42,086 nt of DNA. Source: Gammaproteobacteria bacterium. Lineage in GTDB: Bacteria; Pseudomonadota; Gammaproteobacteria; Chromatiales; Chromatiaceae. The translations under genes and the position numbers were made by a program. The stretch covers positions 1-42,086 of the forward strand of contig JAGRGU010000085.1 of assembly GCA_020445335.1 (NCBI GenBank). The letters are read 5' to 3'. The notes beneath the pieces were generated by a model. The model searched no databases and was not told where the DNA came from. It saw only the letters and a program-made list of their open reading frames with translations. Below are positions 1 through 9,229 of this stretch, in pieces; the stretch's first letter is position 1; each line of letters starts with the position of its first letter.

Positions 1-316
1 GGTTGTCGGTCATGCAGTCGACGATGATCGCGGTGCCGCCCGGCCCATAGCCCTCGTAGCGGATCTCATCGTAGTTCTCTCCATCCGCTCCGCCGGCACC
101 GCGCTCGATCGCACGCTTGATCGTATCCTTTGGCATGTTGGCGCCGTTGGCCTTGTCCAGCGCCAGGCGCAATCTGGGGTTGGCGTCGGCGTCGCCGCCA
201 CCCTCCCTGGCCGCCACCGTCACTTCGCGGATCAGCTTGGTCCAGATCTTGCCGCGCTTCTTGTCGTTGGCTGCCTTCTTGTGCTTGATATTGGCCCATT
301 TACTGTGTCCGGCCAT
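1..316 (-). CDS. yebC: YebC/PmpR-family regulatory protein, C-terminus cut by window edge
   Basis: The reading frame starts with an ATG at 316 and runs off the left end, so only about 105 N-terminal residues are present. The start [14 protein letters not shown] and the following segments [18 protein letters not shown] and IERGAGG are hallmarks of the YebC/TACO1 family. Family members act as transcriptional regulators or ribosome-associated factors that help translation of difficult sequences; which applies here cannot be told. An AGAGGG stretch about 8 bases upstream of the ATG is a plausible ribosome binding site. In many gammaproteobacteria yebC precedes ruvC, which would lie beyond the left edge. 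The product call is secure; the gene is partial only because of the window. Confidence 0.93.
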   Translation of the reverse strand, partial: MAGHSKWANIKHKKAANDKKRGKIWTKLIREVTVAAREGGGDADANPRLRLALDKANGANMPKDTIKRAIERGAGGADGENYDEIRYEGYGPGGTAIIVDCMTDN

Positions 317-450
317 GGATAACCCTCTTTACTGAATTGAATACCAGGAGTTTGCATGCTTCGGGACCGCGACCGCATGAAGCCGGGCGGCGGTTACAGA
401 CGCTGTTACCCTGGCCGCAGACCGGGCGGCAACGCTCGATGGCGGCAAGT

Positions 451-1110
451 TTAACACTCCGTCGAGGCGCCAGAAACCGCTCCCTCGCCCTTGTCGAAGT
501 GGCCGTAGTGGAGAAAGAAACAGCTCTCTGCAGCCACCTGCGCCGAGAGCAGCATACCCATGTGATTGACCTTCAAAGCCAGGAAATCGCTCGCCCCCGG
601 CAGGCGCGTCTCCGCCACCGCCACGGTGCCGTCGCTCGCTCCCTCCACCCCTCCGACCAAGCGCCCCAGGCCGATAGGGCTGGTGCCGGCGATCACACCC
701 AGTTGATGCGCTCCCCGCCAGCCGGGTGCCGCCTCGGTCAGCGCCTCAGGCGCGATGGCGCCGAGAAACGGGCGCATCCAGCAGTGGGATGCCATCACCC
801 TGGCCACGCCGCTGCCGAGCACCGGGGTGCCCAGCAGCAGCACGCGCGTACTGGCGGGAAGCTCGTGACGATCGAACATATTCAGCGCCACCACCCCCCC
901 CATGCTGTGCGCCAGGAGATGGACCTGCTCGAATTCCAGCCGGGAGACGAAGTCGTGCAGCTGCCTTGCGCTCTGGTGAACCTCCTGGGTCAATGAGGGA
1001 TAGTGAAAATAGCGCGGTTGAAAGCCGCACTCCGCGAGTCGGTTCCCCAGCCAGTGCAACTCCATTCCCGTCATCCACAGTCCGTGGACCATCACCACTG
1101 CTCTGCTCAT
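451..1110 (-). CDS. Alpha/beta hydrolase, lipase/PGAP1-like
   Basis: A 219-residue serine hydrolase of the alpha/beta fold. It opens with a short strand and the oxyanion-type motif VMVHGLW (residues 6-12). The nucleophile elbow is AHSMGG with Ser69, the likely acid is Asp160 in GASDGTVA, and the likely catalytic base is His183 in VNHMGML. There is no signal peptide, so a cytoplasmic esterase or lipase-like role is likely; the substrate is unknown. Spacing and size fit small proteobacterial hydrolases related to PGAP1 or triacylglycerol lipases. It lies upstream of yebC on the same strand (134-base gap) and divergent from the HDOD gene. Fold and catalytic triad are read from sequence; the substrate cannot be inferred. 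Confidence 0.85.
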   Translation of the reverse strand: MSRAVVMVHGLWMTGMELHWLGNRLAECGFQPRYFHYPSLTQEVHQSARQLHDFVSRLEFEQVHLLAHSMGGVVALNMFDRHELPASTRVLLLGTPVLGSGVARVMASHCWMRPFLGAIAPEALTEAAPGWRGAHQLGVIAGTSPIGLGRLVGGVEGASDGTVAVAETRLPGASDFLALKVNHMGMLLSAQVAAESCFFLHYGHFDKGEGAVSGASTEC

Positions 1111-1300
1111 AGATCCGATTTTCCAAATAGAGGCCCGCTGCCTGTTGTTCAGGCTGTCGGGAACCGCTCGTTTAAAGATCGGCGGCTCGCCGGTCGCTAC
1201 TCTTCAGCAACACCAACCAGCCGAGAGAAGCCGCCGCGGGATGGCATGGCGGCGACCGATCGGGCTGGCATGCCCATGATAACAAGGATTGCCGACAACC

Positions 1301-3058
1301 ATGCCTGCCAGTCTGACGGAGTGGGTCAAACGCCTCGAACCGCATATCCTGCCGGCAATGCCGTTGACCGTGCAGCGGGTACGGGAGCTGATGCAGCAGG
1401 CGAGAACCACCCACGCCGACTACCAACGTCTGGTCGCGCGCGACCCCGGATTCACGCTCGCGATCTATCGCCACCTCGCCAACCTGCCTCGCCCTCCGCG
1501 CGAGCCCGTCACCCATCTCGCCCACGCCGTGTCACTGGCGGGTCTGGCACCGCTCGAAGCGGCCGCGGAGTCGGTCCCGCTGTTACCGACGACAGCGGAA
1601 GCGACGCAATGGAGCGGACTTCAGCGCGGCTACGCGCGCGCCGCCCACGCCGCCGGCTACGCCCTCGAACTTGGCAGCTGCCGCGGCGACGCCAATCCCG
1701 ATGAGCTGATGGTCGCCGCACTGCTCAGCCAGTGCGGCGAACTGGCGCTCTGGTCGCGGGATCCGGCGCGCATGCAGGCGATCGAACGGCGCACAATGGC
1801 AGGCGAAGCGCGCGACCTGGCGGCCGTCGCGGAGCTTGGCACTTCGCTCTCCTCGCTCAACATCGCGCTGGCTGACGCCTGGTCGCTGCCGTCACTGGCC
1901 GGGCTGGCGCAACCCTATGCCGGCGCCTTCCAGCCCCGTTCGCTGGCTGTCATGCTGGCCACTGCGCTGGCCCGCAGCAGCGAGCGCAGCTGGGGAGATG
2001 CAGAGACCCTGGAACTGATCGAGTTGAGCGCCGAGTACTGCTCGCAGCCGCTGGCCGGCACGCTGGTGCAGATGCATCGGCGCGCGGTCGACATCGCGCA
2101 GCAGCTGCATGGACTGCCGCTGCCGGTGACCGCAGCGGAGCTGCTGATGTTGCCGGGCGGGCTGGCAGCGGAAACCGCACCGGACGCAGCCGAACCGCCC
2201 GCCCTCCAGCAGCCGCAGCGCCGACGGGCGGCGGAACCGACGGAGCGTGCAGCGCCGCCGAGACCAAATTCGACCGGGCGCGTGGCCACAGCGGAGCTTA
2301 TCCGCAAGCAGCCGCCGGCCGCAGCAGCCACGGTCGCGGCCAGCAGAAGCGACACCGAAACCGGCCGGATCGAGAATGCGCCGCCGGAATCCGTCGAGCA
2401 GCGACCAAGAGCCGAGCAGCCGCAGGCTAAATACGCGACCGTTACCCGGAGCGCGGGCCGGCTGCCCCCCGATCAGGGGAGCCCCGAAGTTGCGAAGCAT
2501 CCCGGCAGCACCCCACCACCGGCAAAGATCAGCCCACACCGGGCGGTGACAGGGGGAGCGCCGATAGCGGTCGATGAGGCACTGCTGCAACGCGAGATAA
2601 CGAAGCTCTTCCAACAGCTGCGCAACAGCGCCGGCCTGACGCGGGTGATGTTCGTGATGACCACGCCCGACGGCAGATCGTTGCGCCCGAGATTCGTAAC
2701 AGGTGCCGACAAGGAGGCCCCGCTGCGCCGCTTGCGGATCGACCTGGGCCAACGTTCGCTCTTCACCGCGCTACTTGCCAAATCGCAGTGTTTCTGGCTC
2801 CACGCGGGCAATCGGGACAAGTATCAGCCGACGATTCCACGACCGTTGCAACAGACGCTCGATATGCGCGGCTTCTTCGCCGGCTCGATCCATTTCGGAG
2901 GCCGCCCGGTCGGCCTGATCTATGCCGACAGCAGCACGCCGCTGGATAAGGCGCGGTTCGACCGCTTCAAGGAGATCTGCAAGCTGCTGCAGCAGGCACT
3001 GGCGCGGGATCGGATACTGCCGGAAACGGCACCACCCCCCTACAGGAATCGGGCCTGA
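1301..3058 (+). CDS. HDOD-domain protein with disordered linker and C-terminal GAF-like domain
   Basis: A 585-residue protein. Residues 1 to about 215 resemble an HDOD domain (a degenerate HD-GYP relative), including the usual opening in which a short helix precedes LPAMPLTVQRVRELM and a later helix LMVAALLSQCGELALWS. About 285-420 is low-complexity Pro/Ala/Glu-rich and probably disordered. The last 165 residues form a compact alpha/beta segment (FVMTTPDG, GSIHFGGRPVGLIYAD) that looks like a GAF-type sensor domain. HDOD proteins are usually signalling or scaffold proteins without known catalysis. I choose the ATG at 1301 because AAGGA lies 12 bases upstream; a TTG at 1289 is in frame but abuts that AAGGA and has no room for a binding site. 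It converges with the response regulator gene. The HDOD call is good and the C-terminal domain call tentative. Confidence 0.8.
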   Translation: MPASLTEWVKRLEPHILPAMPLTVQRVRELMQQARTTHADYQRLVARDPGFTLAIYRHLANLPRPPREPVTHLAHAVSLAGLAPLEAAAESVPLLPTTAEATQWSGLQRGYARAAHAAGYALELGSCRGDANPDELMVAALLSQCGELALWSRDPARMQAIERRTMAGEARDLAAVAELGTSLSSLNIALADAWSLPSLAGLAQPYAGAFQPRSLAVMLATALARSSERSWGDAETLELIELSAEYCSQPLAGTLVQMHRRAVDIAQQLHGLPLPVTAAELLMLPGGLAAETAPDAAEPPALQQPQRRRAAEPTERAAPPRPNSTGRVATAELIRKQPPAAAATVAASRSDTETGRIENAPPESVEQRPRAEQPQAKYATVTRSAGRLPPDQGSPEVAKHPGSTPPPAKISPHRAVTGGAPIAVDEALLQREITKLFQQLRNSAGLTRVMFVMTTPDGRSLRPRFVTGADKEAPLRRLRIDLGQRSLFTALLAKSQCFWLHAGNRDKYQPTIPRPLQQTLDMRGFFAGSIHFGGRPVGLIYADSSTPLDKARFDRFKEICKLLQQALARDRILPETAPPPYRNRA

Positions 3059-3076
3059 CGGCAGGCGCGAAACATC

Positions 3077-3090
3077 CCGCAGAATTGCGG
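3077..3090. terminator. Small hairpin between convergent genes
   Basis: CCGCA-GAAT-TGCGG forms a perfect 5-bp stem in the 52-base gap between the convergent HDOD and response-regulator genes. There is no clean T-run on either side, so intrinsic termination would be weak. Confidence 0.25.
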
Positions 3091-3110
3091 CAAAAGCATC
3101 GACCGCGCCG

Positions 3111-3740
3111 TCAAGCCTCGTTGCGGCCGCGTTCGATATTGGCTGCTACCGCCATCTTCACCAGATCGGCCAGCGAGTCGGCCTGCATCTTCTCCATCAC
3201 CCGCGAGCGGTGCGCCTCGACCGTCTTCGCGCTGACGCCAAGCGTCTGGGCGATCTCCTTGTTGGCGCGGCCTTCGGTGACCATCTCCATCACCTCATGT
3301 TCGCGCGGCGTCAGATTGGCCAGCCGGGTGGCGATCTCGGCGCGCTCCGCCTGCAACGCGCGCTGTTCGACGTCCAGATTGAGCGCATTGCGGATACTCT
3401 CAAGCAGCAACTCGTCGTTGAACGGTTTCTCGATAAAATCGACCGCCCCGGCTTTCATCGCGCGCACCGCCATCGGCACGTCGCCGTGACCGGTAATGAT
3501 GATGATCGGGATGTTGATCTGGTGTTTGATGAAGTGCTCTTGCAGCTCCAGACCGCTCATACCGGGCATGCGAACGTCAAGCAACAGACAGCCGGCGCGT
3601 CCCGGATAGTAGCTGCGAATAAACTCGTCCGCGGTGGAGAAAGTCTCGACCCCCATGCCGACCGATTCGATCAGCCACTTGAGCGAATTGCGCATCGCCT
3701 GGTCGTCATCGACGACGAATACGTTGGGCTTGCTGCTCAT
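3111..3740 (-). CDS. FixJ-family response regulator
   Basis: A 209-residue two-component response regulator. The receiver domain (about 5-120) has the acidic pocket DDD at 11-13, the phosphoacceptor Asp55 in LLLDVRMPG, Thr83 and Lys105 (IEKPF). The C-terminal LuxR/FixJ helix-turn-helix begins at LTPREHEVMEMV and includes NKEIAQTLGVSAKTVEAHR. It should bind DNA when phosphorylated. Its ATG overlaps the stop of the upstream histidine kinase by ATGA, so the two are translationally coupled and almost certainly partners. The target genes are not evident here; the downstream neighbour is convergent. Confidence 0.93.
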   Translation of the reverse strand: MSSKPNVFVVDDDQAMRNSLKWLIESVGMGVETFSTADEFIRSYYPGRAGCLLLDVRMPGMSGLELQEHFIKHQINIPIIIITGHGDVPMAVRAMKAGAVDFIEKPFNDELLLESIRNALNLDVEQRALQAERAEIATRLANLTPREHEVMEMVTEGRANKEIAQTLGVSAKTVEAHRSRVMEKMQADSLADLVKMAVAANIERGRNEA

Positions 3741-6319
3741 GCCTCTTGCTCCTTATCTGCTTCCTCGTAAACCGGCAGGTTCAGACTGAACCGGCTGCCG
3801 ACTCCGGCCAGCGGGTCCGCTTCAATCTTACCACCATGATCCCTGGCGATACTCTGGCTGATAACCAGTCCCATCCCCATGCCGCTCTCCTTGGTGGTGA
3901 AAAAAGGCTCGAACAGGTGGCTGGCGACTTCCGGCTCGATGCCGGTGCCGGTATCGACCACATCGACCCTGATATTGCCCCCGCCGACATAGCCGCTGCG
4001 CACCACCAGGCTGCGCTTCTCCTCCGGCACCTCGAGCAGCGACTCCAGCGCATTGCGGATCAGATTCAGCAGTACCTGCTCGATCTGCACCACGTCGACG
4101 CGCACCGGCAGCGGATCCTGACTCAGTTCCTGCTCGATGATTACATTGGTCTTGCGCGCTTCGAACTCGACGAACGAACAGACCTCCCTGACCAGACTGT
4201 TGACATCCGCCACGGTCCGCACAGGCAGCTGTTTGCCGACCAGCCTGCGCAGCCTGCGAATGATCTCACCGGCGCGTTCCGCCTGGCTGTTGATCTGGCC
4301 CAGCGCGTAGATCAGTTCATCCGCCCCCTCTACTCCCTCGGGCAGCCTTCTGACGCAGCCGTTGGCGTAGTTGGCGATCGCCGACAGCGGCTGATTGAGC
4401 TCGTGCGCAAGGCCGGTCGCCATCTCTCCCATCGTACTCAGGCGGGAGACATGCACCAGCTCCTGCTGATGCTCCCTCGCCTGATTCTCCGCGCGCCGTA
4501 TCGCTGTCACGTCGCGCGCGTAGATATTGACGTAGTTGAGCCCGGTAACCGGCGTGATCAGCAGCAGGTAGTCCTGCTCGTCGGCGTGCAGTTCGCTCTC
4601 CCAGTCGTAGCCCGAGTCGAACACCTTGATCACGCGGTTGCGCCAGTAGAGCGGCAGTTTCTGCCCCTGTCCGCAGCCCCAGTAGGCCAGCAACGGCGCA
4701 CTGGCCGGATTGGCATAGATGATGTTGCCGGTACGGTTGACACGCAGAATCGGGTTGGGGCTCTCGGTAGGAAACTTCGCCAGACTGGTGATCAGCTCCT
4801 CGGCGCGCTTGCGGTTGCTGATGTCGTGCAGATAGACCGTAAAGAGTTTCATCTGCGGCAGCTGGATCGATTTGATCGCCACCTCGACCGGGAAGTACGA
4901 ACCGTCTGCGCGCAGCGCCTCCATCTCGCCGCGCGTCTCCAGCTCCTCCGCAGCGGGCATGGCGAAGCGCTGCAGCATCGTCGCGAACAGATCGCCATGT
5001 CGGGGCTGAAGGATCAGCGTGGCGAAGTTCATCCCGATCACATTGCCGCGACGGTGGCCGAATACCCGCTCGGCGGTGGCGTTGAACTCGACGATCGTCC
5101 CTTTGCTGTCGACGGTGACGATCGGATCGAGCGCAGCTTCGAGGATGGCCCGCTTGATCGTCTCTGAACGCTCCATCTCGCTCTCATACTCCTGCCGCAT
5201 CTCCTCGCGTGCCTGCAACACGTTGCCGATGAAGTGCTTGATCCAATCCTCGAGCACATAGAGCTGGTTGCCGTGCTCCAGTTCCGGCTGTCTGCGCCCC
5301 AGGGCGCGGCGGGAGAAGTGCGAGATGCGCCGCAGAATACGGTTGAGCCGCGACGAGAGCAGATAGAAGACCAGCGTGAACACGGCGATGAAGGTAATCG
5401 CCGCGATCAGTCGCTGGCGCCTCTCGACCCCCTCCACACGACGCTGCGTCGCCTCCACGCTGCTGCGCGGCACCAGCGTGGCAAACTGCATGTTGAGCAC
5501 CGAGCCTTCATAGTGGAAGAAGGACTGCGCGGTGACCACGAAATCACGCTCCACGCGCTCCAGTTGCGCATTGGCGCCGATGCGCTCGGGGTCGCTGCTG
5601 GTCAGGAAACGCTGCTCGTCGGCATCGATAAGAGCTATCAGCACGCCATCGGTGGAGATACCCTGCTGCGAGGCGAGCAGGAACTCGCTGTCGAGCGGTA
5701 CCACCATCATCAGGTAACCCATGTCGGTGCCGGTGCCATCCTCGGCCAGCTCCGAGATCAGGAGATAGGGTCGTCCCTCCAGCGTGGTCATAAAGGCCTG
5801 CGCCCGGGATTCTGTCAGAAAGCGTTCGTCGACTCTCACCAGCTCCTCGGGCAGAGTACGCAGATCGAGATTGTAGAGCTCGCGCGTGCGCCCTTTGCGG
5901 TCGAGCAGCAGAATCTTGCCCGGCTCCACCAGCGTGCGCCACAGTGAGGTCACCGGCAGCCAGGGCGGCGGCGCGTAGTAGGATTTCGGCTCCTGCTGGT
6001 CGTTGTCGAGCCAATAGACCGGATCGAGGTAGGTGGAGAGGCGGCGGTGGTTGGCCAGAAGCCGCGTGGTGGAGGTGTGTGCCTCGACATAGTTCTCGAA
6101 ACGGATCAGCGTTTCCCGTGCCTGCTGGTCGAGCCGGCTCTCCAGCTCCTGCGCGAAGATGTCGCGCAACGCGCGCGGCTGGACCTGATCCAGCACGCCC
6201 CAGACCAGCGCGCCGCAGGCGAGTCCTATCAGGATCGACAGCAGCGTCATCGGCACGCGGCGCAGCTGTCGGAAGAGTCCCGCCAGTGCTCTCCTCAGAT
6301 TGTATTTGACTACTCTCAC
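3737..6319 (-). CDS. Membrane PAS-PAS sensor histidine kinase
   Basis: An 860-residue sensor kinase, partner of the FixJ-type regulator. Order: a membrane helix near residues 24-43, a large periplasmic sensor region up to about 305, a second helix near 307-327, a HAMP-like/coiled segment, two PAS domains (about 400-510, beginning ILEAALDPIVTVDSKG, and about 530-620), a HisKA domain with His639 in GLAHELNQPLSA, and an HATPase domain with NLIRNALESL, DTGTGIEP and GMGMGLVISQSI. The architecture resembles FixL/TtrS/DctB-like kinases; the signal is unknown. I start at GTG 6319, which has a GGAAGAGGGG binding site just upstream; an ATG 16 codons further up lacks one and would add an Arg/Ala-rich tail. 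The periplasmic domain is Cache-like by size only. Confidence 0.9.
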   Translation of the reverse strand: MRVVKYNLRRALAGLFRQLRRVPMTLLSILIGLACGALVWGVLDQVQPRALRDIFAQELESRLDQQARETLIRFENYVEAHTSTTRLLANHRRLSTYLDPVYWLDNDQQEPKSYYAPPPWLPVTSLWRTLVEPGKILLLDRKGRTRELYNLDLRTLPEELVRVDERFLTESRAQAFMTTLEGRPYLLISELAEDGTGTDMGYLMMVVPLDSEFLLASQQGISTDGVLIALIDADEQRFLTSSDPERIGANAQLERVERDFVVTAQSFFHYEGSVLNMQFATLVPRSSVEATQRRVEGVERRQRLIAAITFIAVFTLVFYLLSSRLNRILRRISHFSRRALGRRQPELEHGNQLYVLEDWIKHFIGNVLQAREEMRQEYESEMERSETIKRAILEAALDPIVTVDSKGTIVEFNATAERVFGHRRGNVIGMNFATLILQPRHGDLFATMLQRFAMPAAEELETRGEMEALRADGSYFPVEVAIKSIQLPQMKLFTVYLHDISNRKRAEELITSLAKFPTESPNPILRVNRTGNIIYANPASAPLLAYWGCGQGQKLPLYWRNRVIKVFDSGYDWESELHADEQDYLLLITPVTGLNYVNIYARDVTAIRRAENQAREHQQELVHVSRLSTMGEMATGLAHELNQPLSAIANYANGCVRRLPEGVEGADELIYALGQINSQAERAGEIIRRLRRLVGKQLPVRTVADVNSLVREVCSFVEFEARKTNVIIEQELSQDPLPVRVDVVQIEQVLLNLIRNALESLLEVPEEKRSLVVRSGYVGGGNIRVDVVDTGTGIEPEVASHLFEPFFTTKESGMGMGLVISQSIARDHGGKIEADPLAGVGSRFSLNLPVYEEADKEQEA

Positions 6320-6401
6320 AGCCCCTCTTCCCGCTGATTCACCGGCGGCAGCACGGCGACACCGCACCCTCGGCCGATACTAACAGCCAACCGATCCCGG
6401 G

Positions 6402-6407
6402 TATAAT
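6402..6407 (+). promoter_or_regulatory. -10-like TATAAT upstream of the RDD gene
   Basis: A perfect TATAAT lies 28 bases before the RDD-protein ATG, in the 116-base divergent gap with the kinase gene. No good -35 hexamer is seen at the expected distance, so this is a candidate only. Confidence 0.35.
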
Positions 6408-6435
6408 CGGCGCTTCAACCTGCGCGCGGCGGATC

Positions 6436-6906
6436 ATGGACAGCACCCCAGAGAGAGAAGCACCGGAACTCCCGCCTGCCGGCCTGCTGCGGCGGCTGGG
6501 GGCGATGACATACGACACGCTGCTCACTGCAGCACTGCTAATACTGGCGATGATGCTGGTGGTCACGGTGCTGGGCGTGGTCCAGGGGTGGGACCGGATC
6601 GACACCGCGGGGCTGCGCGAACACCCGCTCTACATCCTCTACCTCTGCGCCGTTCCGTTCTGTTTTTTCGTCGGTTTCTGGAAACTGGCCGGCGAGACGC
6701 TCGGTATGCGTGCCTGGCGCCTGCGCATCGTCGATGGCAACGGCAAGCGTCCCAGCTGGCGTGGCGCGACAGTGAGATTCCTGGGCGCGCTGCTTTCGCT
6801 GGCACCTTTCGGGCTCGGCTTTCTGTGGATTCTGGTCGACCCGGAGGGTCTCGCCTGGCACGACCGCCTCTCCGGCACGCGACTGGTGGTGACGCCGCGC
6901 GACTGA
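6436..6906 (+). CDS. RDD-family membrane protein
   Basis: A 156-residue integral membrane protein of the RDD family. The family signature is present: an Arg in LLRRLGAM and an Asp in TYDTLLTAALL at the start of helix 1, then a second helix (YLCAVPFCFFVGFW), the GETLGMRAWRLRIVD segment, and a third helix before WHDRLSGTRLV. The family is widespread in bacteria and mostly of unknown function, with suggested roles in ion transport. The gene is divergent from the kinase and ends three bases before the convergent lptG stop. This family commonly sits beside lptFG in gammaproteobacteria (general knowledge), which fits the position. Confidence 0.9.
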   Translation: MDSTPEREAPELPPAGLLRRLGAMTYDTLLTAALLILAMMLVVTVLGVVQGWDRIDTAGLREHPLYILYLCAVPFCFFVGFWKLAGETLGMRAWRLRIVDGNGKRPSWRGATVRFLGALLSLAPFGLGFLWILVDPEGLAWHDRLSGTRLVVTPRD

Positions 6907-6909
6907 TCC

Positions 6910-7980
6910 TCAGTGGTGTTTGCGGGCAAACCAGAGCCCGACCGCGAACAGCAGCAACCCGGGGAAGGCGCTGGCGAAGAGCGGATTGAGCTGGTAGACG
7001 ACCGCCATGTTGGCAAACGCCTTGCTCAACAGCAGAAACGCCAACCCCAGCAACGCTCCGACGAAGATACGTTGTCCCACGCCGACCGAGCGCAGCACGC
7101 CGAAGACGATCGGCACGGAGACGAAAACCATCACCAGCGTCAGCAGCGGAGTCATCACCTTGCCCCAGAAAGCCACCTCGTAGACCCGTGCCTCCTGACC
7201 GTTTTCGTGCATGAAGCGGATGTACTGGTAGAGCCCCCAGAACGGCAGCAGCGAGGGACGCACGACGATATCGATCAGCTCGGGATTAAGCATCGACCCC
7301 CAGGCGGCGCTCTCCAGTGTCTCGCTGGTCACCCCCTCCGGTGTGAAATGACTCTGGCGGATATCGCGCAACAGCCAGTGATCCTGACGATAGACCGCAG
7401 ATCCGGCGTAGGTGGCGACCTTGAGTTCGCGGTTGCCGTGAAACTCGTAGATATAGATATCCTTCAGCTCGGAGCTGGAGAGGATATAGCGGATATTGAT
7501 ATAGGCGTTGCCGTCGCGCGCCCAGAAACCGTACTGGCTCTTCAGCGTGATCTGCTGCGCAACCTTCTCCGCGCGCATCACCTCCGCCCGGCGCTCGCTG
7601 TTGGGGGCGACGAACTCACCCAGCAGCACCACCAGCAGCATCACCACAAGACCAGCTTTCAGCGCCGCGCCGATGATCTGCGCCAGAGAGATGCCGGCGG
7701 CACGCATCGCGGTCAGTTCGGAGTGGCTGGCAAGAGTGCCGAGGCCGGTCAGGCTGCCGAGCAGAACCGCCACCGGAAACAGTTCGTAGGCGCCGCGCGG
7801 CAGTACCAGCAGCACATAGAGCAGCGCATCGGCGGCGCGGTAGTCGCCGCGCCCCACCTCCTCCATCTCGTCGAGCAGTGTGACGAATCCGACCAGCGTC
7901 ACCAGAACGAACAGCGCGAGCAGAATGTTGAGCATCACGCTGAAGCCGATGTAGCGCTCGATCCGCTTCACCCGCGCCAC
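6910..7980 (-). CDS. lptG: LPS export ABC transporter permease LptG
   Basis: A 356-residue inner-membrane permease that, with LptF and the LptB ATPase, extracts lipopolysaccharide from the inner membrane and passes it to LptC. It has the YjgP/YjgQ layout: about three N-terminal helices, a periplasmic beta-jellyroll in the middle (about 130-260) and three C-terminal helices. The coupling segment ASHSELTAMRAAGIS (about 83-97) is characteristic. Length is near that of E. coli LptG (360). The gene begins inside the end of lptF (13-base overlap), so the two are translationally coupled. It converges with the RDD gene. The assignment to LptG rather than LptF rests on gene order and sequence feel. 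Confidence 0.94.
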   Translation of the reverse strand: MARVKRIERYIGFSVMLNILLALFVLVTLVGFVTLLDEMEEVGRGDYRAADALLYVLLVLPRGAYELFPVAVLLGSLTGLGTLASHSELTAMRAAGISLAQIIGAALKAGLVVMLLVVLLGEFVAPNSERRAEVMRAEKVAQQITLKSQYGFWARDGNAYINIRYILSSSELKDIYIYEFHGNRELKVATYAGSAVYRQDHWLLRDIRQSHFTPEGVTSETLESAAWGSMLNPELIDIVVRPSLLPFWGLYQYIRFMHENGQEARVYEVAFWGKVMTPLLTLVMVFVSVPIVFGVLRSVGVGQRIFVGALLGLAFLLLSKAFANMAVVYQLNPLFASAFPGLLLFAVGLWFARKHH

Positions 7981-9062
7981 CTCCGCAACAGCAGGTCGAA
8001 ACGGTTGCTACGGTAATAGCCGATCGCTCCAGCCAGTGCCAGCATCAGCAGGTGAACCCACCAACGCCCCATCCACAGCGGCGTTACGCCGGACGCCATC
8101 CAGGCTTCCGAGAGCGCCATCAGGTTGACGAACAGCAGATAGAAGAGAATCGCCAGCAGAATACGCCCGTAGAACCCCTCGCGAGGCTGCGCGTGGCTGA
8201 GCGGCACGCTGACGATCGTGAATACCAGCACCGCCAGCGGCAGCATCAAACGGTACTGCAGCTCAACCTTGTGCGCGAGACTCTCGCTCTCCAGCAGCTC
8301 GGCAGTGGGGAGCGAGCGTACGCGCGTGCCTGGAGGCGCTTGCTCCTGCACGGCGATCTTGACGCCGTACTCCTCGAACTCGCCGATGGTGTAGTCGTTC
8401 CTGCCCGGCTCCCCTTCGTAGCGCCGGCCGTTGCGCAGCACGATGAAATGCTCGCCGCTGTGGGGATCGACACGCTGATACCCCTCATCGGAAACGACAA
8501 GGCCGAGCTTGCCGTGCTGCCGGTTCTGCACGAAAACATGTTGCAGCAGGGTACGGTCGTCGCTGATGCCCTCGACATAGAAGACCAGATTGCCCTGCTT
8601 GGACTCGTTGAAACGCCCCGCGACCGCCGAGTTGAACTCCGACCGGACATCGCGCTGTTTGAACACCAGATCGCGCTGACCGTTGGCCCAGGGTTTCAGG
8701 TCCAGCGACAGCCATGAGACCAGCAGCATGACCGGAATCGCGGCCAGACCCACCGCCCGGAAAAGGCGCAGGTTGTCGACGCCGCTGGCGAACAGCGCGG
8801 TCATCTCGCTGTGACGGTACATCTGTCCCAGAGTGTAGAGAATCGCCAGAAAGAAGGCCGGCGGAGTGATCAGCGCCATCACCCGCAGCGCTTCGATCGC
8901 GACCAGATTCAAAATGATGTCGTTGCCTATGTTGCCGGAGGCGGCGTCTCCCAGCAGGCGCATGTAGCCGGTACCGACCAGTATCAGCAGCAGTACGAAG
9001 AGGATGGCGAGAAACGACTTGGTGACTTCGCGCAGAATGTATCGGTCAATGAGCGGCAACAT
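7968..9062 (-). CDS. lptF: LPS export ABC transporter permease LptF
   Basis: A 364-residue partner of LptG in the LptB2FG exporter. It opens MLPLIDRYILREVTKSF, matching the start of E. coli LptF in register and length (366). The coupling motif is YRHSEMTALFASGVD; the periplasmic domain lies at about 140-250 and three helices follow. I prefer the ATG at 9062; an upstream GTG at 9089 adds nine residues, and neither has a clear ribosome binding site. First gene of the lptFG pair, divergent from pepA, which is the usual gammaproteobacterial arrangement. Confidence 0.94.
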   Translation of the reverse strand: MLPLIDRYILREVTKSFLAILFVLLLILVGTGYMRLLGDAASGNIGNDIILNLVAIEALRVMALITPPAFFLAILYTLGQMYRHSEMTALFASGVDNLRLFRAVGLAAIPVMLLVSWLSLDLKPWANGQRDLVFKQRDVRSEFNSAVAGRFNESKQGNLVFYVEGISDDRTLLQHVFVQNRQHGKLGLVVSDEGYQRVDPHSGEHFIVLRNGRRYEGEPGRNDYTIGEFEEYGVKIAVQEQAPPGTRVRSLPTAELLESESLAHKVELQYRLMLPLAVLVFTIVSVPLSHAQPREGFYGRILLAILFYLLFVNLMALSEAWMASGVTPLWMGRWWVHLLMLALAGAIGYYRSNRFDLLLRRWRG

Positions 9063-9229
9063 GCGTCTGGTACGGTGAGCCTCGGTCACGCGGGTGGGCG
9101 AAGCATTTTCAGCGGTCGGCGCTAGGATATCAGTCCGGTGGCATTTAGCGGAAGTTCTTGTAGACTAGCAGCAGCCCGCCGCGGCACCCCGATAGCGTTG
9201 ACTTGACACCTTCATGACCTGGAGATCCG

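Noticed and set aside
3746..5167. 473-codon plus-strand frame opposite the histidine kinase
   Set aside because: Antisense shadow with no recognisable motif; the kinase motifs are on the minus strand.
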